A stretch of 64,000 nt of DNA from Parabacteroides goldsteinii (lineage in GTDB: Bacteria; Bacteroidota; Bacteroidia; Bacteroidales; Tannerellaceae), in NCBI RefSeq assembly GCF_015550595.1, contig NZ_JADNBB010000009.1, forward strand, positions 1-64,000. The letters run 5' to 3'. Below, piece by piece: positions 42,634 to 53,700 of the stretch (position 1 is its first letter; every line of letters starts with the position of its first letter). The position numbers were made by a program, and so were the translations under genes. Below the pieces are notes generated by a model. The model saw nothing but the letters and a program-made list of their open reading frames with translations. It was not told the DNA's origin and searched no databases.

Positions 42634-44553
42634 CTATTTTAGATTCCACCACAAAGGTGTTGTCGTCAGATCGGGTCCTCCCAACAACTCTAATGCTTTC
42701 TGGTAACCTTCCTGATTGTTGGTCTGGATATTGGCCGGATAACGGTAGCGTTTCGGGTAGAAATCCAGGCGACATTCTTTAGCGGTTGCCATCGTCAAAG
42801 GAACCTGATTCAACGGGTTATAATCCTTCTCAACTGCCTGATTCTCAAAGAATGGCAAACCAAGACGACGATGATCGCTCCATGCTTCTTCGGGTAACCA
42901 GGGTACCTGTGCGATATATTTCTGGGTGATGATTTTTGTCAATGCATCGTTATTATAAGAACCGCCACGATAGATCGAATTCTTCGGATAAGTATAAGTC
43001 ATCGTCTTATTTTCCTTTGTATACGGATCTACATAATTGACGGTGTAAGGCTGTGCTTCGGTTGTATGATCGAAACTGACGGAAGTACCTACACGGTTAT
43101 AATCGGTAGAAGCCAGATATTTACCGACTTCGCTTATTATGCCATGGTACTGGAAGCTGGCGGTGATACCGTTTTCATAATTCGACTTCGCTGTTCCCGG
43201 AACAGTCCACCCCTTGACTGCAGCTTCTGCCATCAGGAAATAACTTTCCCATGGACCGAAGAATACACGTTTCATCGTACTCATACGGTACTGTTTTGCC
43301 ATAGAAGGATAATTGTAATTCTTTCCCGTCAGTTCACTGACCAGACCGGCCAGGTCATTCCATTCTCCGGCAACCCAGGTTCCCCAGGTATATTTCGGAT
43401 CGATGGTAAGCATTGGCTTGGAGTTATCACTTGGGTCCATCAGATTCACTGGTACTACGCTATTGGCGGCACCGATATAGTCGGAATAGACTACGCCATC
43501 ATTCCATCCCACCACACTGAACAGCTTCGGGGCACGTGGATCGACATACTGAGGTATACCGTCAAAGTAAAATCCGGCACACGGATCGTTTGTGTTCAGC
43601 GGGAAATGTTTATTCAGGTATAATCCCATGTAGGTATGAGGATCTTTCAGATGACTTTTCAAAGAGTCGGGTACCGGAAACTCTGTATTACCCAGACCGA
43701 CGACCAGGTTCTTGAATGTTACCGACATCGGTTGTGCATTCCATGTACGCGACATAACTCCGGTCAGGTCGCTCCATCCGTCTTTTTCCTGCACAGCAGC
43801 CATATCATCGAGTGTAGAGATAAAAGTCTTACTTGCCGCATCTTCAAACTCAGTCTTCGCCAGAGCTGGTGAAATACCGGAGATACGCATAGCGAAACGC
43901 ATACGCAAGGAGTTCGCATACTTCTTCCATTCATTGATATTCCCGGCATAGAAAGCATCTTCGTTTGCCATGTCCGACATATCGATAGATGGATCGAGAG
44001 CAGCCTCAGCCTCTCTCAATTCTTTCAGGATAAATCCATAGATCGTTTCTACGCTATCATACTCAGCCGGAACGCCTGTGAAGGCAGATAAGGCAGGGAT
44101 CGGCCCGAAGCCGTCGGATACTTCCGAGTTCAGATAGGCACGCCAAATACGGGCCATCTGGATGACATTCTTATAATAAGGATACTGTTCGGCTTCACCT
44201 TCAGCCACTTTTTTTTCTCCCAACTCAATCGCTTTAGTGGCTTTGTTCAGCCAACTTACAGCATAAGAGTTGCTCAAATAGAGCGTGATGTAGTCGTTAT
44301 TATCAGTACCGATAGTGAAACCACTTCCGCGATTGAAGCGTGAAGCACGGTTCCATTCGGCAATAAAGATACGTTCGGCAATTTCCGGGTTCATCTGTGC
44401 ACCGATAATGGAAGCATTGAGAAACCATTCGGGCTTCACCTTACTTTCTCCCACCTGGTTTGGGTCTTCGTTAATCTCCTCGAAATCGGAGCAGGAAGAC
44501 AGCAAGGCAGCTATTGAGAATAGACCGGCTAATAATATATTTTTTGTATTCAT
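42634..44553 (-). CDS. SusD/RagB family nutrient-binding outer-membrane lipoprotein (pair 1)
   Basis: A 639-residue lipoprotein with lipobox LSSC (Cys21), all-helical TPR-like N-terminal and a binding domain of the SusD-like_2 type. Signature segments: NEDPNQVGESKVKPEWFLNASIIGAQ, INEWKKYANSLRMRFAMRISG and the C-terminal VPWLPEEAWSDHRRLGLPFFENQ. SusD proteins cap SusC barrels at the cell surface and bind glycan or peptide ligands. Its partner susC is directly upstream, separated by 152 bp that carry a 23-bp-period repeat array. No glycoside hydrolase or regulator is next to it, so the ligand is unknown. Confidence 0.92.
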   Translation of the reverse strand: MNTKNILLAGLFSIAALLSSCSDFEEINEDPNQVGESKVKPEWFLNASIIGAQMNPEIAERIFIAEWNRASRFNRGSGFTIGTDNNDYITLYLSNSYAVSWLNKATKAIELGEKKVAEGEAEQYPYYKNVIQMARIWRAYLNSEVSDGFGPIPALSAFTGVPAEYDSVETIYGFILKELREAEAALDPSIDMSDMANEDAFYAGNINEWKKYANSLRMRFAMRISGISPALAKTEFEDAASKTFISTLDDMAAVQEKDGWSDLTGVMSRTWNAQPMSVTFKNLVVGLGNTEFPVPDSLKSHLKDPHTYMGLYLNKHFPLNTNDPCAGFYFDGIPQYVDPRAPKLFSVVGWNDGVVYSDYIGAANSVVPVNLMDPSDNSKPMLTIDPKYTWGTWVAGEWNDLAGLVSELTGKNYNYPSMAKQYRMSTMKRVFFGPWESYFLMAEAAVKGWTVPGTAKSNYENGITASFQYHGIISEVGKYLASTDYNRVGTSVSFDHTTEAQPYTVNYVDPYTKENKTMTYTYPKNSIYRGGSYNNDALTKIITQKYIAQVPWLPEEAWSDHRRLGLPFFENQAVEKDYNPLNQVPLTMATAKECRLDFYPKRYRYPANIQTNNQEGYQKALELLGGPDLTTTPLWWNLK

Positions 44554-44601
44554 CTTACTTTATTTCTTTATTGTTATTTCTACTTATCAGCTTTAGATTT
44601 G

Positions 44602-44692
44602 TTTACGATGTCACAACAGCAGTGTTTATGATCTCCAAACAGGAGTGTTTGCGATGTCCAAACAGAAGCGTTTAGGGTGTCTAAACAAATTC
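44602..44692. repeat. Palindrome array, 23-bp period (GTTTnnnn...AAAC) between susC and susD of pair 1
   Basis: Four units start at 44602, 44625, 44648 and 44671, an exact 23-bp period. Each unit contains GTTTR...YAAAC or a close variant (TTTACGATGTCACAAC, TTTATGATCTCCAAAC, TTTGCGATGTCCAAAC, TTTAGGGTGTCTAAAC) followed by 6-7 varying bases. It fills most of the susC-susD gap. The function is unknown; RNA processing or a protein-binding array are possibilities. Confidence 0.85.
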
Positions 44693-44705
44693 AAAAGGAA
44701 ATGTA

Positions 44706-47700
44706 TTAAAACCCTACCGTCACATTAAACGTAAACGACCGGCTGGTTGGAGCAGCTCCGTTTTCAAACCCGGTAGCATTTGTATTCGTTGCCGATACTG
44801 ATTCAGGGTCGATACCCGGCAGGTTGTAATGGATCATCCATACATTATTACATGTTGCCGACAGACGCAAACGCTGGAATGGTGTACTCTTTAATATTGC
44901 CCGATTAAAATCGTATCCGAGCGTAATATTACGCAGACGGATATTTGTTGCATCATAGGTGTACATTTCCGGTAAGCCATAGTTACCGGTCGAACCGATA
45001 CGTTCCCAGTAATTCTGTGGAGTCACGGCAACATTATTTTCTTTATATCCATCAGGAGTCTGAACGACTGAGTTCGGTACGACAAAGTTTTCACGACCAC
45101 CGTTCACAACTGTTCCGGCTGCATTACCACGAACATACAGGTTGGAAGCTGTTGCCGAATAAAGATCACCACCAATGCGGAAATCAATCAGGAAACTCAG
45201 GTTAAAACCTTTGTAGGCGAAATTGTTAGTAAGACCAAGCATCCAGTCGGGACTTTGGTTACCCACTTTCGACTTACCGGTCGTGATCAGTGGAAGTCCG
45301 TCCTCCCCTACAATCTGCCTGCCATAGTAAGGACTATTCTTATCTTCTACGCGCTGGAAAGTCTGACCGTAAATATCACCGTAGTAACTACCCTGTACGG
45401 CTACGATCTGGATCGCATCCAGTGTTTTGATATCATAGAGGGTGACACCCGGATAAAGGTCGATGATTTTATTGCGGTTCAGGGAGAATTGTGCTGTTGC
45501 ATTCCAGCTCAGTCCTTTCGGATTGTCTAGTATCGAACCATTCAGAGAAACTTCAACCCCTTCGTTCTGAATATTACCGGCATTCACTTTACGGGAACTA
45601 TAACCGGAGAACGGGTCCATCGGCAGGTTCAATAACTGACGGGTGGCATTTGTCTTATACCAGGCTGCATCCAAACCTAAACGATTATTGAAGAAACGTA
45701 CATCGAAACCGGCTTCCCAAGACTTGATCAACTCACTACGAACACTCGAGTCGAACAACACATTTCCCGGAGCGGCTGTAGTATTACCGTTTTCATCTTT
45801 TCCAACCGTAAAGTTATTATATAGCTGGTACGGATCAAGATCGTTACCAACCTCTGCATAAGAAGCTCTTACCTTGGCAAAGGTAAACCATTCGGGCATC
45901 GAGCTTCCTATTTTAGGAAGCATATCGGAGATCACTGCCGACAAACTTACCGAAGGATAGAAATAAGAGCGGTTGGCTTTCGACATGGTAGACGACCAGT
46001 CGTTACGGGCCGTTACATCCAGAAACAGATAACCGTCCCAGTTCAACTGCAATGACCCGTAAAGAGAATTCATCTTACGGCGGATCAGCTCGGAAGTAAC
46101 GGTCGGTTTATTTATACCATTGTTCAGAGAGAAAAGGTTCGGAACAAGCAATTCGCCTGCCGAAGCATTCATCTTCGTACGTTTCTGCATCATCAGGTTA
46201 CCACCGAAAGTAACGAAACCACCCAGACGATCCAGGAGGTTATCCTTACGAGCTGTAGCCAGGAAGCTGTAATTGTTTTCGTAGAACGTTTCAGAACCTT
46301 CGTTATACAAACCACGGGGAGAGGTGTTACCTCCAGCATACACTTTTTCGTTCTTGGTAGTAGTATAATAGTCGGTACCACCGCGGAGTTCGATATCGAA
46401 CCAATTGGTCGGTGCATATTTCAAGGCAATGTTACCCAATAAACGATTACGGGTATCGTTGTTTTGTCTGTATTTAGTCACCCAGTACGGGTTTTCCTGT
46501 GGATTCTTGGAGGCATCCCACCAGATCATATTGCCTTCTTCGTCGACGCTGTTCTTAAACTCTTCCACATTCAATGAACGTGGAAGGTTATAGATCGTGT
46601 TAAAAGCATTCGATGGATTGACACCCTGGATCGGACGGTTGTGGGCATTCATATTAATGTAGTTCACCTTGGCATCGATCTTCCACTTTTCGGCTTCATC
46701 CAGGAAAGTGGTTGCACGCATAGTGATATTGGTCTTGTTCAGCTTCGACTCAGGAGTGATACCGGCATCATCCGAACGGTTGATAGAGGTAAAAACGGAA
46801 GTTCCCTTTATATTCTGCTGGAAGCTAACGCCTTCGTTGAAAGAAGTACCGGTACGGAAGAAAGCATCGATATTATCATAAGTCTGCAAAGGAACCTGGC
46901 GGCCCAACCAGTCCGAGACCATCTGTCCTTCTGCTTTCGGTCCCCAGCTAAGACGCGACTGGTTATCGTATGCTCCGACCGAACCTTGACCGAAGTCGTT
47001 CTGCAAATGAGGTTTCAGGAAAATCGACTCGGTAGTGATACCGGCATTTACCGTAATACCCAAGCCTTCATTCTTCTTTCCGGACTTGGTAGTGATCAGG
47101 ATCACACCGTTACCGGCACGCGATCCATACAGAGCGGCAGCCGAAGCTCCCTTCAATACCGTCATCGACTCAATATCTTCGGGGTTGATATCCGAGAGTC
47201 CGTTACCCATATCGGCACCGGAGTTACCCCATACATCATCTACCCCACCGGTGAAATTATCCATCGGTGTACCGTCTACTACGATAAGTGGTTGGTTACT
47301 ACCCGTCAGGGAGCTGTTACCACGAAGCACGATCTTGGATGATCCTCCTACCCCGTTACTGGAACGGACAATCTGCAAACCGGAAACTTTACCTGATAAT
47401 GAATTGGCAAGATTGGGTTCGCGGGAAGATAACAGTTCGTCACCTTTCAACTCCTGCATAGCATAACCTAATGCTTTCTTGTCGCGCTTCATACCTAATG
47501 CCGTAACAACGACCTCATCCAGTTTCTGCGCATCTTCCTGCATTTTTACATTCAGAGTGGTCTGCCCGGTGTAAGGAATATCTTGTGTGGCAAAACCAAT
47601 AAAAGAGATTTGGATAATGTCTCCCTTCTTTACGCCTTCGAGAGTGAAATGACCGTCCATATCGGTCATCGTACCGTTAGTGGTTCCTTTTATTACAACA

Positions 47701-47873
47701 GAAGCCCCTGCTACGGGTCCGAACTCATCTTCAACTACTCCCGTAACTTTCGTATCCTGTTGGGAAATGTCAATAGCAGGATTCCCGGTATTCGGATCGG
47801 CATAAGCGTTTCCGGTAAAGCCCAACGCGCCCGCCAAGAGAATCATGCTGACAGATTTGAATCTTTTCAACAT
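44706..47873 (-). CDS. SusC/RagA family TonB-linked outer-membrane protein (pair 1)
   Basis: A 1055-residue TonB-dependent transporter: signal peptide (start MLKRFKSVSMILLAGALGFTG), carboxypeptidase-regulatory-like domain (GVVEDEFGPVAGASVVIKG ... TDMDGHFTLEGVKKG), TonB box region DEVVVTALGMKR, plug with LSGKVSGLQIVRSSNGVGG, and a beta barrel ending RSFTFNVTVGF. It imports a surface-bound ligand with its SusD partner using energy from TonB. Unlike the other three susC genes here its leader lacks the AGTTCTnnnAGAACT palindrome, so control probably differs. The 5' end of its protein is clearly related but not nearly identical to theirs. Confidence 0.95.
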   Translation of the reverse strand: MLKRFKSVSMILLAGALGFTGNAYADPNTGNPAIDISQQDTKVTGVVEDEFGPVAGASVVIKGTTNGTMTDMDGHFTLEGVKKGDIIQISFIGFATQDIPYTGQTTLNVKMQEDAQKLDEVVVTALGMKRDKKALGYAMQELKGDELLSSREPNLANSLSGKVSGLQIVRSSNGVGGSSKIVLRGNSSLTGSNQPLIVVDGTPMDNFTGGVDDVWGNSGADMGNGLSDINPEDIESMTVLKGASAAALYGSRAGNGVILITTKSGKKNEGLGITVNAGITTESIFLKPHLQNDFGQGSVGAYDNQSRLSWGPKAEGQMVSDWLGRQVPLQTYDNIDAFFRTGTSFNEGVSFQQNIKGTSVFTSINRSDDAGITPESKLNKTNITMRATTFLDEAEKWKIDAKVNYINMNAHNRPIQGVNPSNAFNTIYNLPRSLNVEEFKNSVDEEGNMIWWDASKNPQENPYWVTKYRQNNDTRNRLLGNIALKYAPTNWFDIELRGGTDYYTTTKNEKVYAGGNTSPRGLYNEGSETFYENNYSFLATARKDNLLDRLGGFVTFGGNLMMQKRTKMNASAGELLVPNLFSLNNGINKPTVTSELIRRKMNSLYGSLQLNWDGYLFLDVTARNDWSSTMSKANRSYFYPSVSLSAVISDMLPKIGSSMPEWFTFAKVRASYAEVGNDLDPYQLYNNFTVGKDENGNTTAAPGNVLFDSSVRSELIKSWEAGFDVRFFNNRLGLDAAWYKTNATRQLLNLPMDPFSGYSSRKVNAGNIQNEGVEVSLNGSILDNPKGLSWNATAQFSLNRNKIIDLYPGVTLYDIKTLDAIQIVAVQGSYYGDIYGQTFQRVEDKNSPYYGRQIVGEDGLPLITTGKSKVGNQSPDWMLGLTNNFAYKGFNLSFLIDFRIGGDLYSATASNLYVRGNAAGTVVNGGRENFVVPNSVVQTPDGYKENNVAVTPQNYWERIGSTGNYGLPEMYTYDATNIRLRNITLGYDFNRAILKSTPFQRLRLSATCNNVWMIHYNLPGIDPESVSATNTNATGFENGAAPTSRSFTFNVTVGF

Positions 47874-48042
47874 ACTGATGTTTTTTGTTTAGTTTATTTA
47901 ACAAATGTGTTTGGCGTAAACCAACGTCATTTGGTAATTGAAACAGAAAAAAACAGGAAATGTTGCAAGATTAACAATCAGCAGAACAGTAGTGACCGGA
48001 AGCCAATATCACTTATCCTTTTATATATACCTAAAAATTCAA

Positions 48043-48072
48043 AAGCCACCTGAAACAATGTTCAGATAGCTT
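48043..48072 (-). terminator. Terminator of the pair-2 operon
   Basis: On the minus strand AAGCTATCTGAA (complement of 48061-48072) pairs with TTCAGGTGGCTT (complement of 48043-48054) using wobble pairs, followed by TTGAATTTTT. It lies 60 bp downstream of the gene ending at 48134. The rest of the 47874-48133 gap holds only the susC leader. Confidence 0.6.
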
Positions 48073-48133
48073 CTTTTGAGACTATAATCATTTTTTTTAA
48101 TTCCATTACATATAGAAAGAGAGATTAAGACAG

Positions 48134-48775
48134 TTACAATCCTAAACAGAAATCAGTCAGTTCTATCACTTGTTGAGGATTCTTCATATTTACATTATGT
48201 TCCTTTATATATCCCTTGATCATTTCTTCTTTACCAGGGAAAAGCTTTAACAATGACTTTTCATTACGAAACTTAACCAGTTTGTCATTACGGAAAAGCC
48301 AGTAGTCGTTATCGTTGATCTGTTCCATTATATCCGGGTTCTCTACCTTATAATAACTCTTGTTGTAATAGCTTGTATTGATAGAGGTAGTTGTTGTACT
48401 TTGATTGGCATAGCCGTATGCTCCGGGTTTTCCTTTATAAAGTTCCCTCAGTGACCAATTGATATAAAGATTACCATTAGGCATTTCAATCACTTCCAAA
48501 AAGCTACGGCTGTAAGGAATAAATTTGTGAGAAGCAATAAAGATACTGTCTATCTCCTGTGTATTCGTCAGGATCATCGTTTCTTCCTGTTGTTTGAACT
48601 TCATTTTCCGGTTACTGGCATCATAGTTTAGTAATGCATTTGTTTTAGCCCCATTCTTCATCAGTACAGTACCTTGAGTAAAATCTTCTAATAAAAAGAT
48701 GGATTTCTTCTGTGCATAACCAGTCTGACCTATAAAAAATAAAGTAACAATTATCAGTGTTATTAGTTTTTTCAT
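48134..48775 (-). CDS. Hypothetical secreted protein
   Basis: A 213-residue protein with a signal peptide (MKKLITLIIVTLFFIGQTGYAQ), no lipobox, so likely periplasmic or exported. I do not recognise the family. The mature part is beta-rich in the first half (VLMKNGAKTNALLNYDASNRKMKFKQQEE, then IDSIFIASHKFIPYSRSFLEVIE) and ends in charged helices (LLKLFPGKEEMIKGYIKEHN). It follows susD of pair 2 by 79 bp on the same strand and is followed by the likely operon terminator, so it probably belongs to that operon. Confidence 0.7.
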   Translation of the reverse strand: MKKLITLIIVTLFFIGQTGYAQKKSIFLLEDFTQGTVLMKNGAKTNALLNYDASNRKMKFKQQEETMILTNTQEIDSIFIASHKFIPYSRSFLEVIEMPNGNLYINWSLRELYKGKPGAYGYANQSTTTTSINTSYYNKSYYKVENPDIMEQINDNDYWLFRNDKLVKFRNEKSLLKLFPGKEEMIKGYIKEHNVNMKNPQQVIELTDFCLGL

Positions 48776-48854
48776 ATCTCTTCAATTTAAATATTAAGAG
48801 GGAAGGACCTTATAATCCTCCCCTCTCTGAATATAATAACTATGTAACTATCGG

Positions 48855-50708
48855 TTAAAAGTTTGGACCTTCACCAAAATTAGGTGCCCCCTTATCATAC
48901 CATACACGTTCAGTGTTCAACTTATTAGGATCTTGTGTACCAGTAGAAAAACCTTGCTCTGAATAAGCATCTTTCTTTATCTGATACATCTTATCACTTT
49001 CCAGTGGTCCACTGATTGTCCAACGACGAGGTATAGCAAAATTAGGATCACCTGCTGTTGTAAAGTCTAACCAAGGAAGCAGCTTGCTATTACGCATTGG
49101 CACACCGGAACGACGAACCTGAACAAACTGATCCTGCGGGAATAATAAGAAGTGAATATACTGTTGAATATATACTTTTTCCAATTGCTCTTTAACTGAA
49201 CCGGATAATTGATAGTCAACATTGGCTAATAAGTTATCGACTTCTCCATCTTGCAATTGTAAAGTTGACTCAGTATCATCGTATTTACTATTATAATATG
49301 GTATCTTATTCAAAGAAGCCAATCTATCATATTCTTCAACAGACAATTTAACACCTTGCTTAAAATATTCAGCGGCAGATTGAGGCAAGTTTGCACCTAA
49401 AAGTTTCAATTCTGCAAGATACAAATTAACTTCCCCGGAAGAATAATGTAACCCATACCATGCATTATCCTGATTATCAATAGTAGCAGCCACGTTTGGA
49501 GCATCTGGGAATGTGTAATCCTGTTGTCCTTGTAACATTTCACGATTCATACGTGCCAAAGGATAATACTGTTTGTTACCAATCTTAAACTGAGTATAAT
49601 CAAAATAAGCAGTATTAGTCGCTCCATTATTACGGGCATCAGTATTTATCGGAGCACCAAAATAACGAACCCAAGGTTCACCCGGAGCTTTCCATCCTTT
49701 AAATTTACCGTTATCAATATTTGCCGCTTCTTCAATATAAGGAGGTAATTTTACATTATTATCCAAAAACGCCTGTACAACTCTCGAGTTGAAATCATTT
49801 TTCTGAAATATGAAACGAACACGTGGGTCTTTATGATCTACAAGGAAACTGATTAACTGCTCAGAACCAATACCACGACCTTGACCATCCAACACACCAT
49901 CTCCGAAATGATACTCCTGTGCACCTTTACAATAGAAAAAGTCATCATCCAGACTATTCATTACACCAACCGGGCTGGAAACAACTTGTTGAGCTATTTC
50001 CAATGCCTTCGCCTTATTTACATGCAATAAACGTACAGCTAGTTTCAACTTCAGAGAATTTGCAAATTTAGCCCATCTATTAATATTTCCCTGATAAATA
50101 AAATCTTGTGCACCTAAAGCTATTTGAGATTCTTTGTTTGCGCTTAAAACTTCAATAGTCTCATCCAATTGGGTTAACCAAGTAGAGAACAATGATTCCT
50201 GAGTTTCATAAGCCGGAGTCAGAATTTCTTCATGTAAACCTTTAGCAGCTTCTGTATACGGCAAAGAACCATACATGTCTGTTCCGAAAATACCTAAATA
50301 AACAAGCAAAGGATTACACATAACACGAATATTTTCGTATTTAGCACTCTCTGCTTCGTCCATCTGAGATAATGTATATAGGATTTCTTCTGTATACAAC
50401 TTAACATTGATAACCTGGCTTTGAGAGCCTTCATAAGCACCCATCAGGTTCATAGATGATTGATTACCTGATTCACTCGACAAAACAGCTTGTGCCCATG
50501 GCAACATGTAGTTCAAATTGTTATAGAACCATTGCTGATATTTGGACGGTTCAAATTCGGCCAAAGCTTTCGTAAATAGATAACGAACATCCGCTTTGGT
50601 AATTGCCGACGGATTGGTATTGGTTTCCGCAAACTCATCCTTACAGCCCGGAGCTGCAATCAAAGCAACACCCAGCATGGCGGCAGTTATAATTGATTTA
50701 TAGTTCAT
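48855..50708 (-). CDS. SusD/RagB family lipoprotein (pair 2)
   Basis: About 617 residues from the start MNYKSIITAAMLGV, with lipobox APGC. An ATG 28 codons upstream gives a non-signal extension that overlaps the susC end, so I reject it. SusD hallmarks: NTNPSAITKADVRYLFTKALAEFEPSKYQQWFYNNLNYMLPWAQ, INRWAKFANSLKLKLAVRLL and PRRWTISGPLESDKMYQIKKDAY. It binds ligand at the surface with the SusC protein of the upstream gene (22-bp gap). It resembles the pair-3 SusD closely, so pairs 2 and 3 probably arose by duplication. Confidence 0.92.
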   Translation of the reverse strand: MNYKSIITAAMLGVALIAAPGCKDEFAETNTNPSAITKADVRYLFTKALAEFEPSKYQQWFYNNLNYMLPWAQAVLSSESGNQSSMNLMGAYEGSQSQVINVKLYTEEILYTLSQMDEAESAKYENIRVMCNPLLVYLGIFGTDMYGSLPYTEAAKGLHEEILTPAYETQESLFSTWLTQLDETIEVLSANKESQIALGAQDFIYQGNINRWAKFANSLKLKLAVRLLHVNKAKALEIAQQVVSSPVGVMNSLDDDFFYCKGAQEYHFGDGVLDGQGRGIGSEQLISFLVDHKDPRVRFIFQKNDFNSRVVQAFLDNNVKLPPYIEEAANIDNGKFKGWKAPGEPWVRYFGAPINTDARNNGATNTAYFDYTQFKIGNKQYYPLARMNREMLQGQQDYTFPDAPNVAATIDNQDNAWYGLHYSSGEVNLYLAELKLLGANLPQSAAEYFKQGVKLSVEEYDRLASLNKIPYYNSKYDDTESTLQLQDGEVDNLLANVDYQLSGSVKEQLEKVYIQQYIHFLLFPQDQFVQVRRSGVPMRNSKLLPWLDFTTAGDPNFAIPRRWTISGPLESDKMYQIKKDAYSEQGFSTGTQDPNKLNTERVWYDKGAPNFGEGPNF

Positions 50709-50730
50709 AATTGTTTTCTGTTTTAATAGA

Positions 50731-53700
50731 TTAGAATTCCATATTGATAGTAAGCATATAGCTAGATGTGATCGGACTATTAGAACGTTCACGGAATTCT
50801 GCAGATTTGTTACTACGTATGCCTTCCGGATTCAAATTATTTGACAAAGAGTTATAAATATAGCCCAGATTTCTTGCACTGAAAGAAAGATTCAAACCTT
50901 TAGCTCCTAATTTTGAAGAAATATTATTCGGTACACGATAACCAAGTGTAATTTCACGTAATGCAATATAGCTAAGGTCCTCCAACCAATAGTCATTAAC
51001 AGTACCTGTGCCCCATGCATTACTCCAATAATGCCATGTAGAAGCATGAACCGGTTCCAAAATACCATCATTTACTAATTGAGCGAAACTTTGTCCTCCT
51101 ACATTATGTGATTTTCCATCAACACCGGTTACAATAGTTCCTTCTTCAAATACACCTTCCGGAATTATACCATCGTGGAATGTCATACCTTTAGAATCTG
51201 CATAGTTCGATGTCCATGAAAGACCTCCGTGCTCTGAATCACGAAAATCCAAAGAGCTCTTTGTATAGCCATAAGCCTGGCCATATTTATTGGAATAAGA
51301 AGCTACCTTACCTCCAATACGAGCATCTAATGCAACACGTAAACTCAAGTTTTTCCAAGTTACACCTGTAGACATAGAAGTCATAAACTTCGGAACTAAA
51401 CTACCAACTTCTTCAGCTGTACCGCTACGTTGTGCATAAGCTGCACGGAAATCATCATTCCATGTTAAGACAGTGTTACCTTTTTCATCCTTTTTAGGCA
51501 TAGCATCAGACATCAACATACCATAAGATCCACCGACTACTGCCACAGATCCTACACGATAGTTACCATAAGCAACATCGCCTTCCAATGCAATATAATT
51601 AGCTACATTCGGATGAAGCTCAACAATCTTATTATTATTCTTTGTAAATGTGAAATCCAATGTCCATTCCCAATCTTTATTTTTATACGGAATAGTATTC
51701 AGGGCTATTTCAACACCTGAGTTCTGGATATTACCGGCATTAATCAATTGCTTGCTGACACCTGATTCAGAAGGAATTGCAATTGTCATAATCTGATCGG
51801 TCGTATTTTCCTTATAATAAGTAGCATCCAAACTTAAACGACTATTGAATGTACGGAAATCCAAACCTATTTCCCAAGAATTCTTACGTTCCGGCTTCAG
51901 ATTTGTACTGAACAATTTTCTCTGATCATCATTCCAACCGTTTGTAAAGATATTAGAACCATTGGATTGCAAAATAGATCCCAATGTATAATAAGAATAA
52001 ATAGAATAGGGAGTAGCATCATTACCAACCTGGGCCCAAGATGCACGCAATTTTGCCAGGTTAATCCATTCCGGCATTTGATCGCGGAACATCTCATTGA
52101 ACAAAACAGAACCACCAATCGATGGATAAAAATAAGAATAGTTACCTGTACCATTCGTGTAAATCAAACCGGATGACCAGTCATTACGTCCGGTAATATC
52201 CAGGAAAATCTGATTCTTCCAAGATAAATTGGCAGCAGCAACTACTGATAAGATACGTTTTGTATCCTTAATAGTAGCTTCTGTTTTATATGTATTTTTT
52301 GAGTTGTCCAGAAAATACTGTCCAGGAACAACCAAACCACCATCAGTTTTAGATAACTGATGTCCTGAAGAAGTCACATAATATTCACCGCGAGCAAAAC
52401 CACCAATGTGGAAATCTTGAATATCTTTATTCACAGTAAATGTACCAGCAAAGGTGGATTGTCTTGTATAATCCTGTCCCATTTCATAGAAACCACCTTC
52501 ATTAGCATAACCAGAACCTAACTGTTTGTCTTCCCAGCTTGTGTTATAATAGTTCATATTGCCTTCTGCACGGAATGCGAGCCAATTCAATAGATTTACA
52601 TTTATTTCGACAGTAGGTCGAAGCACTGTTTCTTTGCGGACTTTTGAATAGTTATCAATTTCAAACCATAAGCTTTTACCCGGTACAGAACCATACTTAT
52701 CTCCATAATCCGTACTGGCTAAACCACCATGTTCACCCAGATATTTATCACGATAATATTTAGTATCATAAAATGTACTATATGTTCCGGTCGCAAAACT
52801 TTCGCCTATATTTCTTTGGGCATTTTTGGGTGTTGAGTTTGCAAAACTAATTGAAGCATTCACATTTACACGATCACTAATTTTATGAGATGCTTTTAAC
52901 AATAATGAGTAACGTTCAAAATCATTATTTTCAACAACTCCTCTCGCCTTCTTATAAGAAATGGAAGAAAAGAAATTGGTAGTTTCATTACCACCACGAA
53001 GAGAGACATTTGTGTTAGAGTTTAGACCAACTTGATAAGCATCTTCCATATTATTCTCATTAGGAGAATATGAAATCATACGACCATCATAGTCTTCAAT
53101 CAGGCGACCGTCATATTTAGGTCCCCATAAACGACTAGTCATACCTATTATGGTGGGATCTCCATTTTTATTCAAGAAAAACTGATTCAGATTATCCCAT
53201 TTCTTATAAGTTCCATCAGCATTTTGTTCTCCATAATTGGCATTACCCGAATAGTTACCCGGACCATACACCATCTGACGTTCCATACCGCCATGAGCCT
53301 TATCCAAACCAAATGTCTGCGATACAGAAACGCCAAAACCGGTAGCCCCCTTACCACTCTTTGTAGTAATAACGACTGCACCATTCAAACCGCGTGAACC
53401 ATAAAGAGCTGTAGCAGCTGCACCTTTTAACACAGATACAGTTTCAAAATCATCCGGGTTCAAGTTCTTCAGCATATTACCGTAGTCATTCGCATTTGAA
53501 TCCCAGTCCGAAGAACCGGTACCTGACAAATCGTTCGACAGAATTACACCATCCACCACATAGATAGGCTGGTTATTTCCACTTAATGTTGATGCACCAC
53601 GGATCTGGATCTTAGTAGCACCGAACATACCACCGTCAGAAGAGGCAATTTCAACACCAGCCACTTTACCTTGCAAAGAGGCAACCGGGTTAATCGCATT

